From Nephrocerus scutellatus (Eukaryota > Arthropoda > Insecta > Diptera > Pipunculidae): DNA of 64,000 nucleotides. The notes below the pieces were generated by a model. The model was not told the origin of the DNA. It did not search any database and was given only the letters and a program-made list of their open reading frames with translations. Location: the NCBI GenBank assembly GCA_947095585.1, contig OX352762.1, forward strand, positions 29,116,669 to 29,180,668, given 5' to 3'. Both the position numbers and the translations under genes were made by a program. This document shows, piece after piece, positions 25,123-34,770 of the stretch (position 1 is its first letter; each line of letters starts with the position of its first letter).

Positions 25123-25230
25123 AATAAAAATAATAATATTCCGCGCGACAGACCTCGAACCACGAACCTCCTGCTCAGAAGCCATGCTCATATCCACTTA
25201 TCCACGACGCCTACAAGAGCTTATAAAGCT
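25123..25230 (-). repeat. tRNA-derived SINE
   Basis: The minus strand reads GTCGTGGATAAGTGG (A-box-like, TGGATAAG arm), then GAGGTTCGTGGTTCGAGG (a B-box-like GGTTCGAGG), and ends in an AT-rich (ATT)n tail at the low-coordinate side. A pol III split promoter followed by a simple tail is the layout of an insect tRNA-derived SINE. The tRNA body is too degenerate to be a functional tRNA. Confidence 0.55.
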
Positions 25231-25320
25231 CATTCAAAAAAAGTTTTTCATCTACATGTTTACATTTTCGTAACAATACATTTATTCATGTAAAATTATG
25301 TAAATATCATTATCATATTT

Positions 25321-25349
25321 AGGACAGGACAGGGGTCTGGTCCTGTCCT
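25321..25349. repeat. Short perfect hairpin
   Basis: AGGACAGGAC and GTCCTGTCCT form a perfect 10-bp stem around a 9-base loop. It has no adjacent gene and no T-run, so a terminator role is not supported. Confidence 0.7.
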
Positions 25350-27818
25350 CACAGAAATTATGTAATACCTAGTGAGTAATACCAATACCCTGAGTTTCCT
25401 GGCTGCGCCATTCCATTGACTCCCATCCAGATGACCACCCGCCCATTGACCCAACACCAGATGACCCCTTGTGCCACTTGATCCTCTACACCCACTGACC
25501 CCCCTAAAACACCACAGTCACCCAGGAATATATAGAATCGACACTAATATCGACAAAAAAAACATCGTTTCAAATTAATATAATAATTTTTATATATACT
25601 TTACTAATAGTACAATTAAGAAGTCAGTAGATTATAAATGAAACGCAATTGACCCAATTGGTGTAATTTATTTAAAAGACAAATCAACAAGCATGTTTTC
25701 AAAGTTATACATATCTAAGATTAATTAAAAACATAGTTAACCAAGAATACATTTATTTTTCTAATAAGATTACAACTTTTTACTTTACTGGTTTTATGAG
25801 TTTTTCTTCATTCTTGCCGTTGGAGTTATGTGATTTTGTGTAGTTATACTTACTATAAGCTGGATCTCAGAATTTTGTTCTTTTTCAATACTTCCTGCTC
25901 TTTTACTTTTGTTTTGCTTTTGCAAAAATTTTCGCCAAGCTAGCAAGTGGAGTTATGACAGATAAAACGGCCGCTATAAATAAGTTTTACTTCTATCACA
26001 TGCACTGGAATGTATACGCTCTATGCCAATTAGTTAATGGTATGTGGTTTTATTGTAAAAAGTAAAACAAGTAAATGTAAAAACAAAATTCTTTTTCGGG
26101 CAGAAACTTTTATGTATACATATAGACATGACACACGCATAAAAATTTAGATCTATAGGACATTTAAAAGTTGGCTAAAAAGGACCTCCAAGAAGTAGAA
26201 ACAAAAAACACGCATCACACGCGCCACAAGCGAATCGCGACATGAGCCACACGTGGGATCTCAGAAACATCCTACTAGACTAAGAAACCAACAAGACGAA
26301 GCTTTCTAAGACTTTCTTGTTTAAAAAATTTTGGGACCTATTTCACAGTTAACCCAATTTTCCAAGCATCACATACGCCGCACGCTACACTCGACACGAG
26401 TCACATGCGGGATCTCAGAAATGGCCCTTGACACTGAGGTGTTCACAAAATTTCAGCTCACTAGATCGTGTGAAAGGGGGTAAAAAGAACTTCAAAGAAG
26501 TCGAAAAAAACGATAGACACGAAAAGTCAAGATAAATAAAAGTTTTTAAACAGTAAATAACAATCTGGTCTAATTGTATTTATATTATATATAAAATAAA
26601 ATTTTGCTTTTACTATTTGATCACACAATATGTCATCAAAATTAATAAGTTCCCATTTTTTTTCAATACGCATTTTTTGCTTATAGCTTAAGATAGAAAA
26701 GCGATCTTCTCAGCTCGCCATATGGATAGTTGTAATTCAGTCTAAACACCCAATAGTAACCATTAAATTCACAAAATTCGTACCAATTTTTTTTTTGGTT
26801 TTTTCTGTTAGAAAATAAATTTTTTTCTTATTTTTTTGAGAAATTTTTTAATTCTTAAAAATTTTTTTTTTTTAAAAAAATTTCTTTTATTTAAATTTTT
26901 TTATATTTTTTTTACACGCGTCACACGCGACACACGCGCCACACGCTGCACCATTGTTTTAAAACTAGTCCCATTTAATTCTGACTGGTAGAAGCCGAGA
27001 TATACAAGTTCCTACCAAAACTTTCCACTACTATAGACACGAGCTAATGTATTCCGCTAAGCGAATGACTACACACACTCGTGTATGTATATTTGGTTGT
27101 AAATTAGTCTACAGACTAATCTTAGAAGCCCAATAGTATGCTACGATAAATGTAGGTCTTTCATTCATAAGCGTGACCTATCGCCTATCAGTCATAATCG
27201 ATTTCTGAAATAGACTGAAAAAATCACATTTTACTTTGCAAACGTTTAGGCTTAAAAAAAATCGATAGCGATGTGTAGATTGAGTATATTTTGCAGTTTT
27301 CTCTATGAATGAAACGTCATCGCAAGCCGAGCGCTAACTAATCGTTTAAAAACAAGTCCCATAAAATTTTGACTGGTAGAAGACGAGATATACGACACGA
27401 CAAACAAACGTACAAATGTACACACGTTCGCTGAAAAATGTTCATGTACCCTGAATATAAGCTTCGCCCATCGGGCTCGTAATCATTATAAAATCTTAAT
27501 ACTTTTAGAATATCTGTTAAAAATAACATTATTCACTTAATCCAAATCGTGCCGAACATAAGCGCACGTACACTTAAGAAAATGTTTAAATGTTCACACA
27601 ACAACGATTAATTTGTTTACTCTTGGGATTACTATGCAAACGATTTATCAATGAGTGATTGTTTGTTAATTGAAAAGTTTTATAAACAATGCACACATGT
27701 GTTTTACATTATAATAGAAAACAAATTTAATATTTGTTCCTTCATGAGGGGCAAAATCGCGCTTGCTGCATTTCATTCAAAGATACACTCGTACTGTCAT
27801 CATTGTTTACGCTGGAAA
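25350..27818. other. Intergenic DNA with diverged local repeats
   Basis: No gene recognised. A C-rich segment of loose GACCC repeats lies at 25400-25510. Two segments rich in CACACGCGCCACA-type text and sharing GTGGGATCTCAGAAA / GCGGGATCTCAGAAA lie at about 26190-26280 and 26350-26440, with a third CACGCG-rich patch at 26913-26945. The phrase GACTGGTAGAAG recurs at 26984 and 27368. A T/A homopolymer-rich patch lies at 26785-26920. Confidence 0.5.
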
Positions 27819-27822
27819 TGCA

Positions 27823-28314
27823 AATTAACAAATTTAACCTTTATTAAAATTAATATATTTATCCTTTATTGAAATAAACAGATTTATACTTTATTGAAAT
27901 TAAGAGATTTATACTTTATTGAATAATACTAAAATTACTTTTTATTCTGGCAAGCCGATCGATACTGTGCCCGTTGAGTTATCCAAAAGAACTAAACTAA
28001 AAATCCTAACATATCTTAAACCTAAGGTGTGCGTGACGATACGTCGCTGGGTGGTCGCTGCTTATCGGAAGAGTCGCAGACGCTACGTCAGCGGTTTGTC
28101 GATCGATGATTTTTATTGATCAGTAACTTACTGCGGTTGGGTATTTGGTTGTGATAACCAAGCAAGCAACAATGCAAAATTCGCTGACACAGGCCATGCG
28201 CGAATCCAACTGCGGCTGGATATTTGGTTGTGACCAAGCAAGCAACAATGTAAAATTCGCTGACACAGGCCATGCGCGAATCTTACTGCGGTTGGATATT
28301 TGGTTGTGATAACT
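27823..28314 (-). repeat. 3' LTR of errantivirus A
   Basis: 492 bp, identical by eye to the other LTR. On the minus strand it holds about two and a half copies of a roughly 70-80-bp unit (ATTTGGTTGTGA ... GCGAATTTTGCATTG) near the start. Near the end there are four closely spaced AATAAA poly(A) signals in imperfect 28-bp repeats (27830-27925 on the plus strand). The env stop codon lies inside it at 28283-28285. Confidence 0.95.
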
Positions 28315-29314
28315 CCTCCCCTCCTAAGTTAGGGACGTCCTCGGGCCTAGTTGTTTTTCTGAGTATGGCTTCCACCACCTTTGCCGTTGCAGCTTCCTGC
28401 TTTCGTTTTACAAGGAAAATGAATAGGAGCAGTAAAACACCGACGATTGTCATCGTTGCCAAGATTGATGATGTTGCAGTCAATCCTGTTTTGAAACCGC
28501 TGTTAAGGTCGTTTATAAGCTGAAGGTTCTTTAACGCATGGTGTCGCAGATAGGGTAGGCTTATTATTTCATCGTGTCCCGTTATATTTATCTGGGTAGT
28601 CCAAGGGATCTCTGCAGCTCTTATGCGGAGTGCATTTCTGTTCATGAATATTGTTTCATTTACGCTAGCTTCGCCCAAAAAGGTAACCAGGTAAGTACCC
28701 TTTCCGAGTTTAGTTGTTTCATTAGCTAACGTTACCGTTGCGGTGTGGTCGTTGATGATGACCAGACCGTCATCGATCTCTTGCATCGGATCTAGCTGCC
28801 CAAATGTTGTTCTGCATTGCGCTACGGACCGGGATATCAGTTGTTGCGCACAAGTTGTGGTGCGTGATTTTTCGCAGAATTGCACAGTTGTCCCCAAGCA
28901 ATTGCATACCGGGTAGACGTCCTTTCCGCAGAGTGCGACGGCGTTGTCTCGTAGAGATAGCATCTTGTTGTCATGTGCTACTGGGAGAATGGTTATCTTA
29001 CTACAAATAATCTTAGGTCTAGGATATTTAATTAAAAAGTGAATTAAATTATTTTCATGATAAACTTTAAACTTAGAGACTACTAACAAATCGGCTACGG
29101 TTAAATTGTTGAGAGACTCGCTTTTCATTAGTGATTCTATTTCAATACCGTCCAGAATGATCGGATTTAATAGCCCCAACTGTGCTAAAGCAATTGATAA
29201 GATTACGTTATCCAAATCAGTAACGATGGCTCTATTTCTGACCAAAAGAATTTCATAGAGCTGAGCGGTATCAACCTGTTCTTTCTTTTCCACCCTGAGA
29301 ATTCTGTTTACCAT
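28283..29314 (-). pseudogene. env: env of errantivirus A, N-terminally deleted
   Basis: 343 codons from the first ATG; the frame is open slightly further, to about 29378. It reads only the C-terminal part of a baculovirus-F-like envelope protein: a heptad-like region (LQEQVNDLSDMVNRIL onward), a Cys-rich ectodomain (PVCNCLG, FCEKS, TTCAQQL, AQCRTTF) and a transmembrane helix near ILATMTIVGVLLLLFIFLV. A basic KRK follows, then a cytoplasmic tail that runs into the LTR. Errantivirus env proteins normally start with a signal peptide and have a furin-type site and fusion peptide. All are absent here, unlike errantivirus B. The protein could not be a functional fusogen as it stands. Confidence 0.85.
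28315..28325 (-). promoter_or_regulatory. Polypurine tract of errantivirus A
   Basis: The minus strand reads AGGAGGGGAGG directly against the first base of the 3' LTR, the expected place for plus-strand DNA priming. Confidence 0.9.
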
Positions 29315-29384
29315 GTCAGAAAGGTCATTAACCTGTTCCTGTAGTTGAGAGTTTATTAGCCGTGAACAGCCCGAATATCAACAA

Positions 29385-29402
29385 TCTAGAAAAGGAGGAA
29401 AA
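29385..29402 (-). promoter_or_regulatory. Putative env splice acceptor, errantivirus A
   Basis: The minus strand reads a pyrimidine tract (TTTTCCTCCTTTT) ending in CTAG, with the AG at 29387-29386, just past the pol stop. Errantivirus env is made from spliced RNA, so the position fits. An in-frame TGA follows within a few bases in the env frame, consistent with the env 5' part being lost. Confidence 0.55.
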
Positions 29403-29408
29403 TAAAAT

Positions 29409-32400
29409 TTAACTTTCTACTTTTGCCTGGCGAATATTGTCCTTATGAACTATTCTTCCATTTATTCTAACTGTGGAACCCATGTCCTCTTGGACCACCC
29501 CTTCAGTGTACAAAGGTGTTAGCTTATTTCCCAGACGACGGTTTGACTTAATAAGCACCCTTTCGCCCACAGAAAAAATTCTTGTAGTCCTATCTTTGTT
29601 GTGGTTCCTAAGGGTGATGTTTTGGGTCTGTCTTAGTTTGTCATGTGTTTGCTCAACAGTTTCTGGGCATGAGTGAAAAACGTCTAAAGGCCTCTTGTTA
29701 GTGACGGAATGGACGGTTTTATTATATTCGATTGTGGCCAGTAATATGAGGTCAGTCGTGTCATCAATTCCTTTTTGCAACTTTAAACACCTGGCTATTT
29801 CGCTCATGGTGCTATGAAATCTTTCCACCTGTCCATTTGACGTACTGTGTAAAGGCGGAGCATTAGCGATTTCAATGTTGAAATTATCTCTAAGACAAGA
29901 CCTAATGGTATTTGAATTTAGCGATTTCTCGTTATCGCAGAAGATAGTTTTCGTACCGGGGAACAGGTTGACTAACTGCAGAATGCATGGTTTTATGTCA
30001 ATTATAGTGCGAGAATGTATTGGTTGTACTACAGCGAATTTTGATAGCTTGTCAATGCAAGTCAGAAAGTATGTTGCATTAGTTGAGAAGATATCAATAT
30101 GGAGGATTTCCCCCAGAAATGTTGGTATGGGTGTTTTTTCAATAGGGTGTTTTACCGGGTGCCTGTCATATTTGGCCCTCACGCAAACTCTGCAATTCAG
30201 TGTGGCTTCTTTAGCCTTTTTCTCCATTCTCGGGAAGAAATAATCATTCAATATTTGCTTCACGTTCTCTTGGGCAGCGCGATGAGCCCTATTATGTTCT
30301 TGGTTTATTATCTCTAATTGCTCATTGGGATTAAAAATATCTGTCACGAATTTTGTTGTGTGACGAAAAGTGGTGCTGGGGAACATACTAACCAGCTGAT
30401 GTTGGATCTGAGCCAGCAAAGGCAACTCACAATGAATACAGTTAACTACATCGGTTTTTACTACCTCTCCCAACATTTTAAACAAGGTCTCCTTATCGGG
30501 AAAGGTAAGGATATGACGAAGTTTGTTTCCAAAAATTACGAATGTTCTTTTGGATGGGTGCTGACCCGATTCCAAAATAAGTTGGTTTTTATAGACGTTT
30601 ACAGGTTTTGAAACGGTTTCTATTGCGTATGTTAGCGATTCCTCACTATGGATAGTGGCACCATTTGAATCGTTTTCGGAATCTAAAGCATTTATAAATT
30701 GGCGTGATAAGGCATCTGCTACCAGATTGTCTTTACCTGGCTTATAGTGGAGCTTAGCATTATAACCTTCGATAAAGGCTTTCCATCTTTTAATTTTCGG
30801 GTTTGGGTTGCGGTCTGACACCGCAAAAGTCAAAGGTTGATGGTCGGTGTAAATGTTCAAGTCCCTCACACCGTACAAATAATGCGTAAGACTCTTTAAA
30901 GCCCAAACAATAGCCAGAAGCTCTCGCTCATTAGTGGCAAAATGCTCTTCTTTTTTGTCCAATGTCCTTGAAATCATTGTGATCGGTCTACCTCCCTGAG
31001 ACAGAACTGCGCCTAATGCGTGGGAAGAGGCATCGGTGGTAAGATCGAAAGCTTTTCGGAAATCTGGATAGGCTAACATAACGTCCTCTGAAATAAGTAT
31101 CTGCTTTAGTTTATTAAATGCCTCAATCTGGTTTTGATCAAGTGAAATTTTAATCTTTTTTGATTGTGAAGCTGATACCTTACCAAATTCACCTCTGAGG
31201 ATGCTGGTTAATGGTTTAGCAATTTTAGCGTAGTCACGGATAAAACACCTATAATATCCTGCCATCCCTAGAAAGGATCGAATACCTCTTAGAGTTGTGG
31301 GTTGAGGAAAATTTTGGATTGCCTCGACCTTCTGTGGGCAAGTTTTTATTCCATTTCCAGATATGGTAAAGCCAAGGTATTCAAGTTCTGTTTTAAAGAA
31401 TTTCGATTTCTCAATGGAAACTCTCATGTTTGCATCTAACAAGCTTTTTAATATAGCTTCGATATGATTTAAATGTTCATCTGGGTCTTTCGAAAAAATT
31501 ATAACATCGTCTATATAAACGAAGCAGTACTGGCCTATGTGTTTTCTTAGAACATCGTCAATGGCACGCTGGAAGATGCTGGGCGCATTCTTTAAGCCAA
31601 AGGGAAGGCGGGTAAATTCATATTTACCGTTGCAAACTGAGAATGCGGTTTTCTCACGATCACGTTCTGCGAGCTCAATTTGGTGAAAACCAGCTTTTAG
31701 GTCTAATGTTGTAAAGAGCTGGGATTTTCCTAGATTCGATAGGATAACACTTACGTTTGGTATGGGGTATGAATCTTCAATTGTTTTATCGTTTAATTTT
31801 CGAAAATCTATTACAAGCCTTTTCTTCTTGACTCCATTTTCATCAAATCCCTTTTTGTCAACAACCCATATAGGGTTATTGTACGGCGACCTCGAAGGTC
31901 GTATTATATCATTTTCGAGAAGGGTTTTTATTTCCGATTTCACAAAATCGGCGACACCCAGTGGATATGGATAAAATTTTGCATAGGTTGGTTCGTTGTC
32001 TCTAGTGCGAATTGTAGCTACAACATTCGTGTTGTAACTAAGTTTTTCGTTTGGGTCTGCAAAGACTCCGGAAACGCGCTTTATCATTCCTGAAAATTTT
32101 CCCTTTATGCTCGCCGGGACTGACTCGGTCTGGAGCTGAAGATGGCTGACATCTTGACCTTTGAGAAAATTTATAACTTCTTTCCCAGAATCGTATTCTA
32201 TTAAGTTTTTGTTTAAGTTGATGTTAGCATGAACCCTATTAAGTAGGTCAAGTCCCACAATACCGTCAAAGATAGTGAGATCTGGTAAAATGAAAAATTC
32301 AGATACTACCCCTAAAAGATGTACTTTACACTTTTTTGTAATAATAGTAACTCCATGTATGGATTTTATTTTGAAATTCTTGTCGACAGGACTGACCCCT

Positions 32401-32486
32401 TTTAGACCCGCTAGAGGACTAATATAGCTTTTGGAGGCTCCTGTGTCAACAAGAAGTTTTATCTCCTGCCCACCTAGTGTTTTTGA
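29409..32486 (-). CDS. pol: Pol polyprotein of errantivirus A (protease, RT, RNase H, integrase)
   Basis: About 1,025 codons, open from the gag overlap to TAA. Protease: DTGA active site at about 32435-32450. Reverse transcriptase: LPFGLKNAPSIFQRAIDD, then YIDD at about 31501-31521. RNase H: TTDASSHALGAVLSQGG near 31000-31045 and a DALSRQ end near 30700. Integrase: an HHCC zinc region (HNRAH ... CRVC) near 30300-30170, catalytic Asp in LHIDIFS near 30090, Asp in FCDNEKS near 29930 and Glu in GQVERFHS near 29825. I see no internal stop, and every catalytic motif is intact. Translation must start by a -1 frameshift from gag; the first ATG (32258) lies after the protease and is not the true start. 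It makes cDNA from the genomic RNA and inserts it. Confidence 0.95.
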   Translation of the reverse strand, partial: SKTLGGQEIKLLVDTGASKSYISPLAGLKGVSPVDKNFKIKSIHGVTIITKKCKVHLLGVVSEFFILPDLTIFDGIVGLDLLNRVHANINLNKNLIEYDSGKEVINFLKGQDVSHLQLQTESVPASIKGKFSGMIKRVSGVFADPNEKLSYNTNVVATIRTRDNEPTYAKFYPYPLGVADFVKSEIKTLLENDIIRPSRSPYNNPIWVVDKKGFDENGVKKKRLVIDFRKLNDKTIEDSYPIPNVSVILSNLGKSQLFTTLDLKAGFHQIELAERDREKTAFSVCNGKYEFTRLPFGLKNAPSIFQRAIDDVLRKHIGQYCFVYIDDVIIFSKDPDEHLNHIEAILKSLLDANMRVSIEKSKFFKTELEYLGFTISGNGIKTCPQKVEAIQNFPQPTTLRGIRSFLGMAGYYRCFIRDYAKIAKPLTSILRGEFGKVSASQSKKIKISLDQNQIEAFNKLKQILISEDVMLAYPDFRKAFDLTTDASSHALGAVLSQGGRPITMISRTLDKKEEHFATNERELLAIVWALKSLTHYLYGVRDLNIYTDHQPLTFAVSDRNPNPKIKRWKAFIEGYNAKLHYKPGKDNLVADALSRQFINALDSENDSNGATIHSEESLTYAIETVSKPVNVYKNQLILESGQHPSKRTFVIFGNKLRHILTFPDKETLFKMLGEVVKTDVVNCIHCELPLLAQIQHQLVSMFPSTTFRHTTKFVTDIFNPNEQLEIINQEHNRAHRAAQENVKQILNDYFFPRMEKKAKEATLNCRVCVRAKYDRHPVKHPIEKTPIPTFLGEILHIDIFSTNATYFLTCIDKLSKFAVVQPIHSRTIIDIKPCILQLVNLFPGTKTIFCDNEKSLNSNTIRSCLRDNFNIEIANAPPLHSTSNGQVERFHSTMSEIARCLKLQKGIDDTTDLILLATIEYNKTVHSVTNKRPLDVFHSCPETVEQTHDKLRQTQNITLRNHNKDRTTRIFSVGERVLIKSNRRLGNKLTPLYTEGVVQEDMGSTVRINGRIVHKDNIRQAKVES

Positions 32487-33856
32487 GATCCAGGGCAGGA
32501 GGGACCTTCCCCTAAAAAATTAATCTCTTCTACTTCCTGTTCTTCAACTGCTGATTCAGCCAAATCCTCATATGACAATTCTGATTTCTGTTGATGCTCG
32601 GGCTCTGGCTGGCCCAAATGATTCACCCTTTGAAATTTTTGTCCGGTTCGGCGGTCTGAAGACGCCTGACGTTTTTGAAATTGGCCATTTCTAGGATTCG
32701 TGAAATTTGTGGATTGTTTCCAGCGAGACGAAGTAGGATCTATGTCCATTGGTTCTGGACGTGATTGCACCTCCAGGTTGAAACCTTGGCGGTTCTGACC
32801 GCTAAAGTTCCCCTGACGGAAACTTTCACTGCCCCTATCTTGTCGGAGGTGACCATTTCCGCTGCTAGGTTGATACTGCCTAATGTAATGGGGGTTTTTA
32901 TAGCTCTTATAGTTATCAGAGTTGTCTCTGTTGTTGTTGTTGTGACTACCAGAGTTAACCCTGTTGTTGTTCCGTTGACTATAATTGGGTTTTCTTGCGG
33001 CATCGGCCGCCCTGTTCGCAAAGCTAGCAGCGAACATATAACGTTCATGATTCGCATCCACTTCTTGTGCCAGTGCTAATGCGGATGGTAAATCATTTGG
33101 TTGAGATGCAAAAAGTATGTCACATAATGGCTTCTTGAGCCCAGAAATAAAAACTCTTAGGGCATCGGCCCTATATTTTTCATTGATTGCATTTGCAATG
33201 TTTACCTCATAGGACATTTTCGTCTTGTTCGCAAGCGAAGATAATTTTTTTTCCACTTCGTCGTAGAACTCCAGCATGCTGGAAGAACCCTGTCTTAACG
33301 TCGATAGTTCTTGCTCCACCAAATAAATGGGCCGCTTATCAGAAAACGTAAAATCGAGTCGGGCTATGATAGCCTCAAAATTTAATGTGGTGCTAAAAGA
33401 AGAGAGGAGGGCGTCAGCGGCACCTCGAACTTTATTTCTAATAATTGTGACCGCTTGATAGTGCTTTGAGCTGCCATCGTGGTTTTTAAATAGCTCGTAG
33501 GCATTATGTGCGGCTTCGCGCCACGATACATAAGACTCAAGCTGACCCGAAAATTCTGGCAGAGTTTTCACAACGTCAAGGGATTCTTCGCAAACTATTC
33601 CCGGAATAATCTTAACCCTCTCATACCTAGCTACTACCGGCCCTTCGGAGGCACTGACAATTTGGTCCTGTAATACCTTTAATTTATTTTCAAATTCCTG
33701 CCTTTGCATCGAAAGGGCAGCAGACACTGAAGCATTTATAACTTGCGTAAGCTGTGCTTCGTTCATTTTGCTAATATTCTCTGGCTGTTCTGACAAAGAA
33801 ATACTCTCAAGGCAGCTTATCAAATCGTCTAGGGACGGGTTAATTTGATCATTCAT
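32474..33856 (-). CDS. gag: Gag of errantivirus A
   Basis: 460 codons from the ATG at 33856 (MNDQINPSLDD). An upstream in-frame GTG at 33883 is less likely. The capsid-like middle (LPEFSGQLESYVSWREAAHN, then LRQGSSSMLEFYDEVEKKL) is typical of gypsy-group Gag. The C-terminal third is rich in Asn, Arg, Gly and Gln and contains EPMDIDPTSSRWK. No CCHC zinc knuckle is present, as usual for errantiviruses, and the basic Asn/Arg-rich tail probably binds RNA. It overlaps pol by 13 bases in the -1 arrangement and appears intact. Confidence 0.93.
   Translation of the reverse strand: MNDQINPSLDDLISCLESISLSEQPENISKMNEAQLTQVINASVSAALSMQRQEFENKLKVLQDQIVSASEGPVVARYERVKIIPGIVCEESLDVVKTLPEFSGQLESYVSWREAAHNAYELFKNHDGSSKHYQAVTIIRNKVRGAADALLSSFSTTLNFEAIIARLDFTFSDKRPIYLVEQELSTLRQGSSSMLEFYDEVEKKLSSLANKTKMSYEVNIANAINEKYRADALRVFISGLKKPLCDILFASQPNDLPSALALAQEVDANHERYMFAASFANRAADAARKPNYSQRNNNRVNSGSHNNNNRDNSDNYKSYKNPHYIRQYQPSSGNGHLRQDRGSESFRQGNFSGQNRQGFNLEVQSRPEPMDIDPTSSRWKQSTNFTNPRNGQFQKRQASSDRRTGQKFQRVNHLGQPEPEHQQKSELSYEDLAESAVEEQEVEEINFLGEGPSCPGSQKH
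32480..32486 (-). promoter_or_regulatory. Probable -1 frameshift site between gag and pol, errantivirus A
   Basis: The gag frame reads CAA AAA CAC TAG and the pol frame is open through the same bases one nucleotide back. The A-rich heptamer TCAAAAA just before the gag stop allows A-site AAA to re-pair after a -1 slip. The P-site match is imperfect, so the exact slip point is an inference. Confidence 0.6.
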
Positions 33857-34257
33857 AAACTTTAAAAAACAACCACTTAGCACAGCTATTTATTAATTTA
33901 TTTATTTAAGCAAATTTAATTTACTTTTAAGGCAAACAAAAAAAATAAGAGAAGAACCTCGTCTATCACTCTGCTCACTTTTAAAATTTTTACACAATCA
34001 ACTGCTCTTAGCACAGTTTATTTTGAATTTTTACTTTTATTTTAATCTTTTTTTTTTTAAAAAAGGAAAAAGAAAAACGAGTCGGTCAACTTACATAAAT
34101 TTCATTTTGAATAAAATGTAGTGTTCTTGTATTTTTTTCTTCTTTGTTGAATCTTCTCCAAGATCTTTCTAATTTTCTTTTGCTGCTGATGTTGCTTGAT
34201 GTAGCTTAATGTTGCTCGATGTTGCTTGATTCACTTTATTAATTTGAAATTTAAATT
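33857..34257 (-). promoter_or_regulatory. 5' leader of errantivirus A
   Basis: About 400 bases of non-coding leader between primer site and gag. Near the primer site (34187-34230) it holds four imperfect decamers of the form GTTGCTTGAT / GTAGCTTAAT / GTTGCTCGAT. The rest is A/T-rich. No known insulator motif is recognised. Confidence 0.6.
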
Positions 34258-34275
34258 GCCCCACGTTGGGCGCCA
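34258..34275 (-). promoter_or_regulatory. Primer-binding site, tRNA-Lys type
   Basis: The minus strand reads TGGCGCCCAACGTGGGGC next to the 5' LTR. It is complementary to the 3' end of fly tRNA-Lys (plus strand GCCCCACGTTGGGCGCCA), the primer used by gypsy-type elements. Confidence 0.93.
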
Positions 34276-34766
34276 ATTAACAAATTTAACCTTTATTAAA
34301 ATTAATATATTTATCCTTTATTGAAATAAACAGATTTATACTTTATTGAAATTAAGAGATTTATACTTTATTGAATAATACTAAAATTACTTTTTATTCT
34401 GGCAAGCCGATCGATACTGTGCCCGTTGAGTTATCCAAAAGAACTAAACTAAAAATCCTAACATATCTTAAACCTAAGGTGTGCGTGACGATACGTCGCT
34501 GGGTGGTCGCTGCTTATCGGAAGAGTCGCAGACGCTACGTCAGCGGTTTGTCGATCGATGATTTTTATTGATCAGTAACTTACTGCGGTTGGGTATTTGG
34601 TTGTGATAACCAAGCAAGCAACAATGCAAAATTCGCTGACACAGGCCATGCGCGAATCCAACTGCGGCTGGATATTTGGTTGTGACCAAGCAAGCAACAA
34701 TGTAAAATTCGCTGACACAGGCCATGCGCGAATCTTACTGCGGTTGGATATTTGGTTGTGATAACT
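34275..34766 (-). repeat. 5' LTR of errantivirus A
   Basis: 492 bp, the partner of 27823-28314. It should carry the promoter. I see no TATA box placed convincingly; errantivirus LTRs often use initiator-type promoters. Confidence 0.95.
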
Positions 34767-34770
34767 TGCA

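Larger units (their letters stand above)
27823..34766 (-). mobile_element. Errantivirus A, gypsy-group LTR retrotransposon with truncated env
   Basis: A 6,944-bp minus-strand provirus bounded by direct LTRs at 27823-28314 and 34275-34766, offset 6452. I see no difference between them on reading. The flanks carry a 4-bp target duplication, TGCA at 27819-27822 and 34767-34770. Reading on the minus strand, LTRs begin AGTTAT and end TTAATT, as in gypsy-type errantiviruses. The order is 5' LTR, tRNA-Lys primer site, gag, pol, env remnant, polypurine tract, 3' LTR. RT and integrase text group it near Drosophila gypsy. Identical LTRs indicate a recent insertion, but env has lost its N-terminal portion. 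Confidence 0.95.

Noticed and set aside
25123..25230. Functional tRNA gene
   Set aside because: Box-like sequences exist but the acceptor and anticodon arms do not pair. A SINE is the better reading.
25321..25349. Hairpin as a transcription terminator
   Set aside because: No adjacent gene or T-run, and intrinsic terminators of that kind are bacterial. The context is eukaryotic.
27919..28119. 66-codon frame repeated at 34371-34571
   Set aside because: Both copies lie inside the LTRs of errantivirus A and are identical because the LTRs are. No protein motif.
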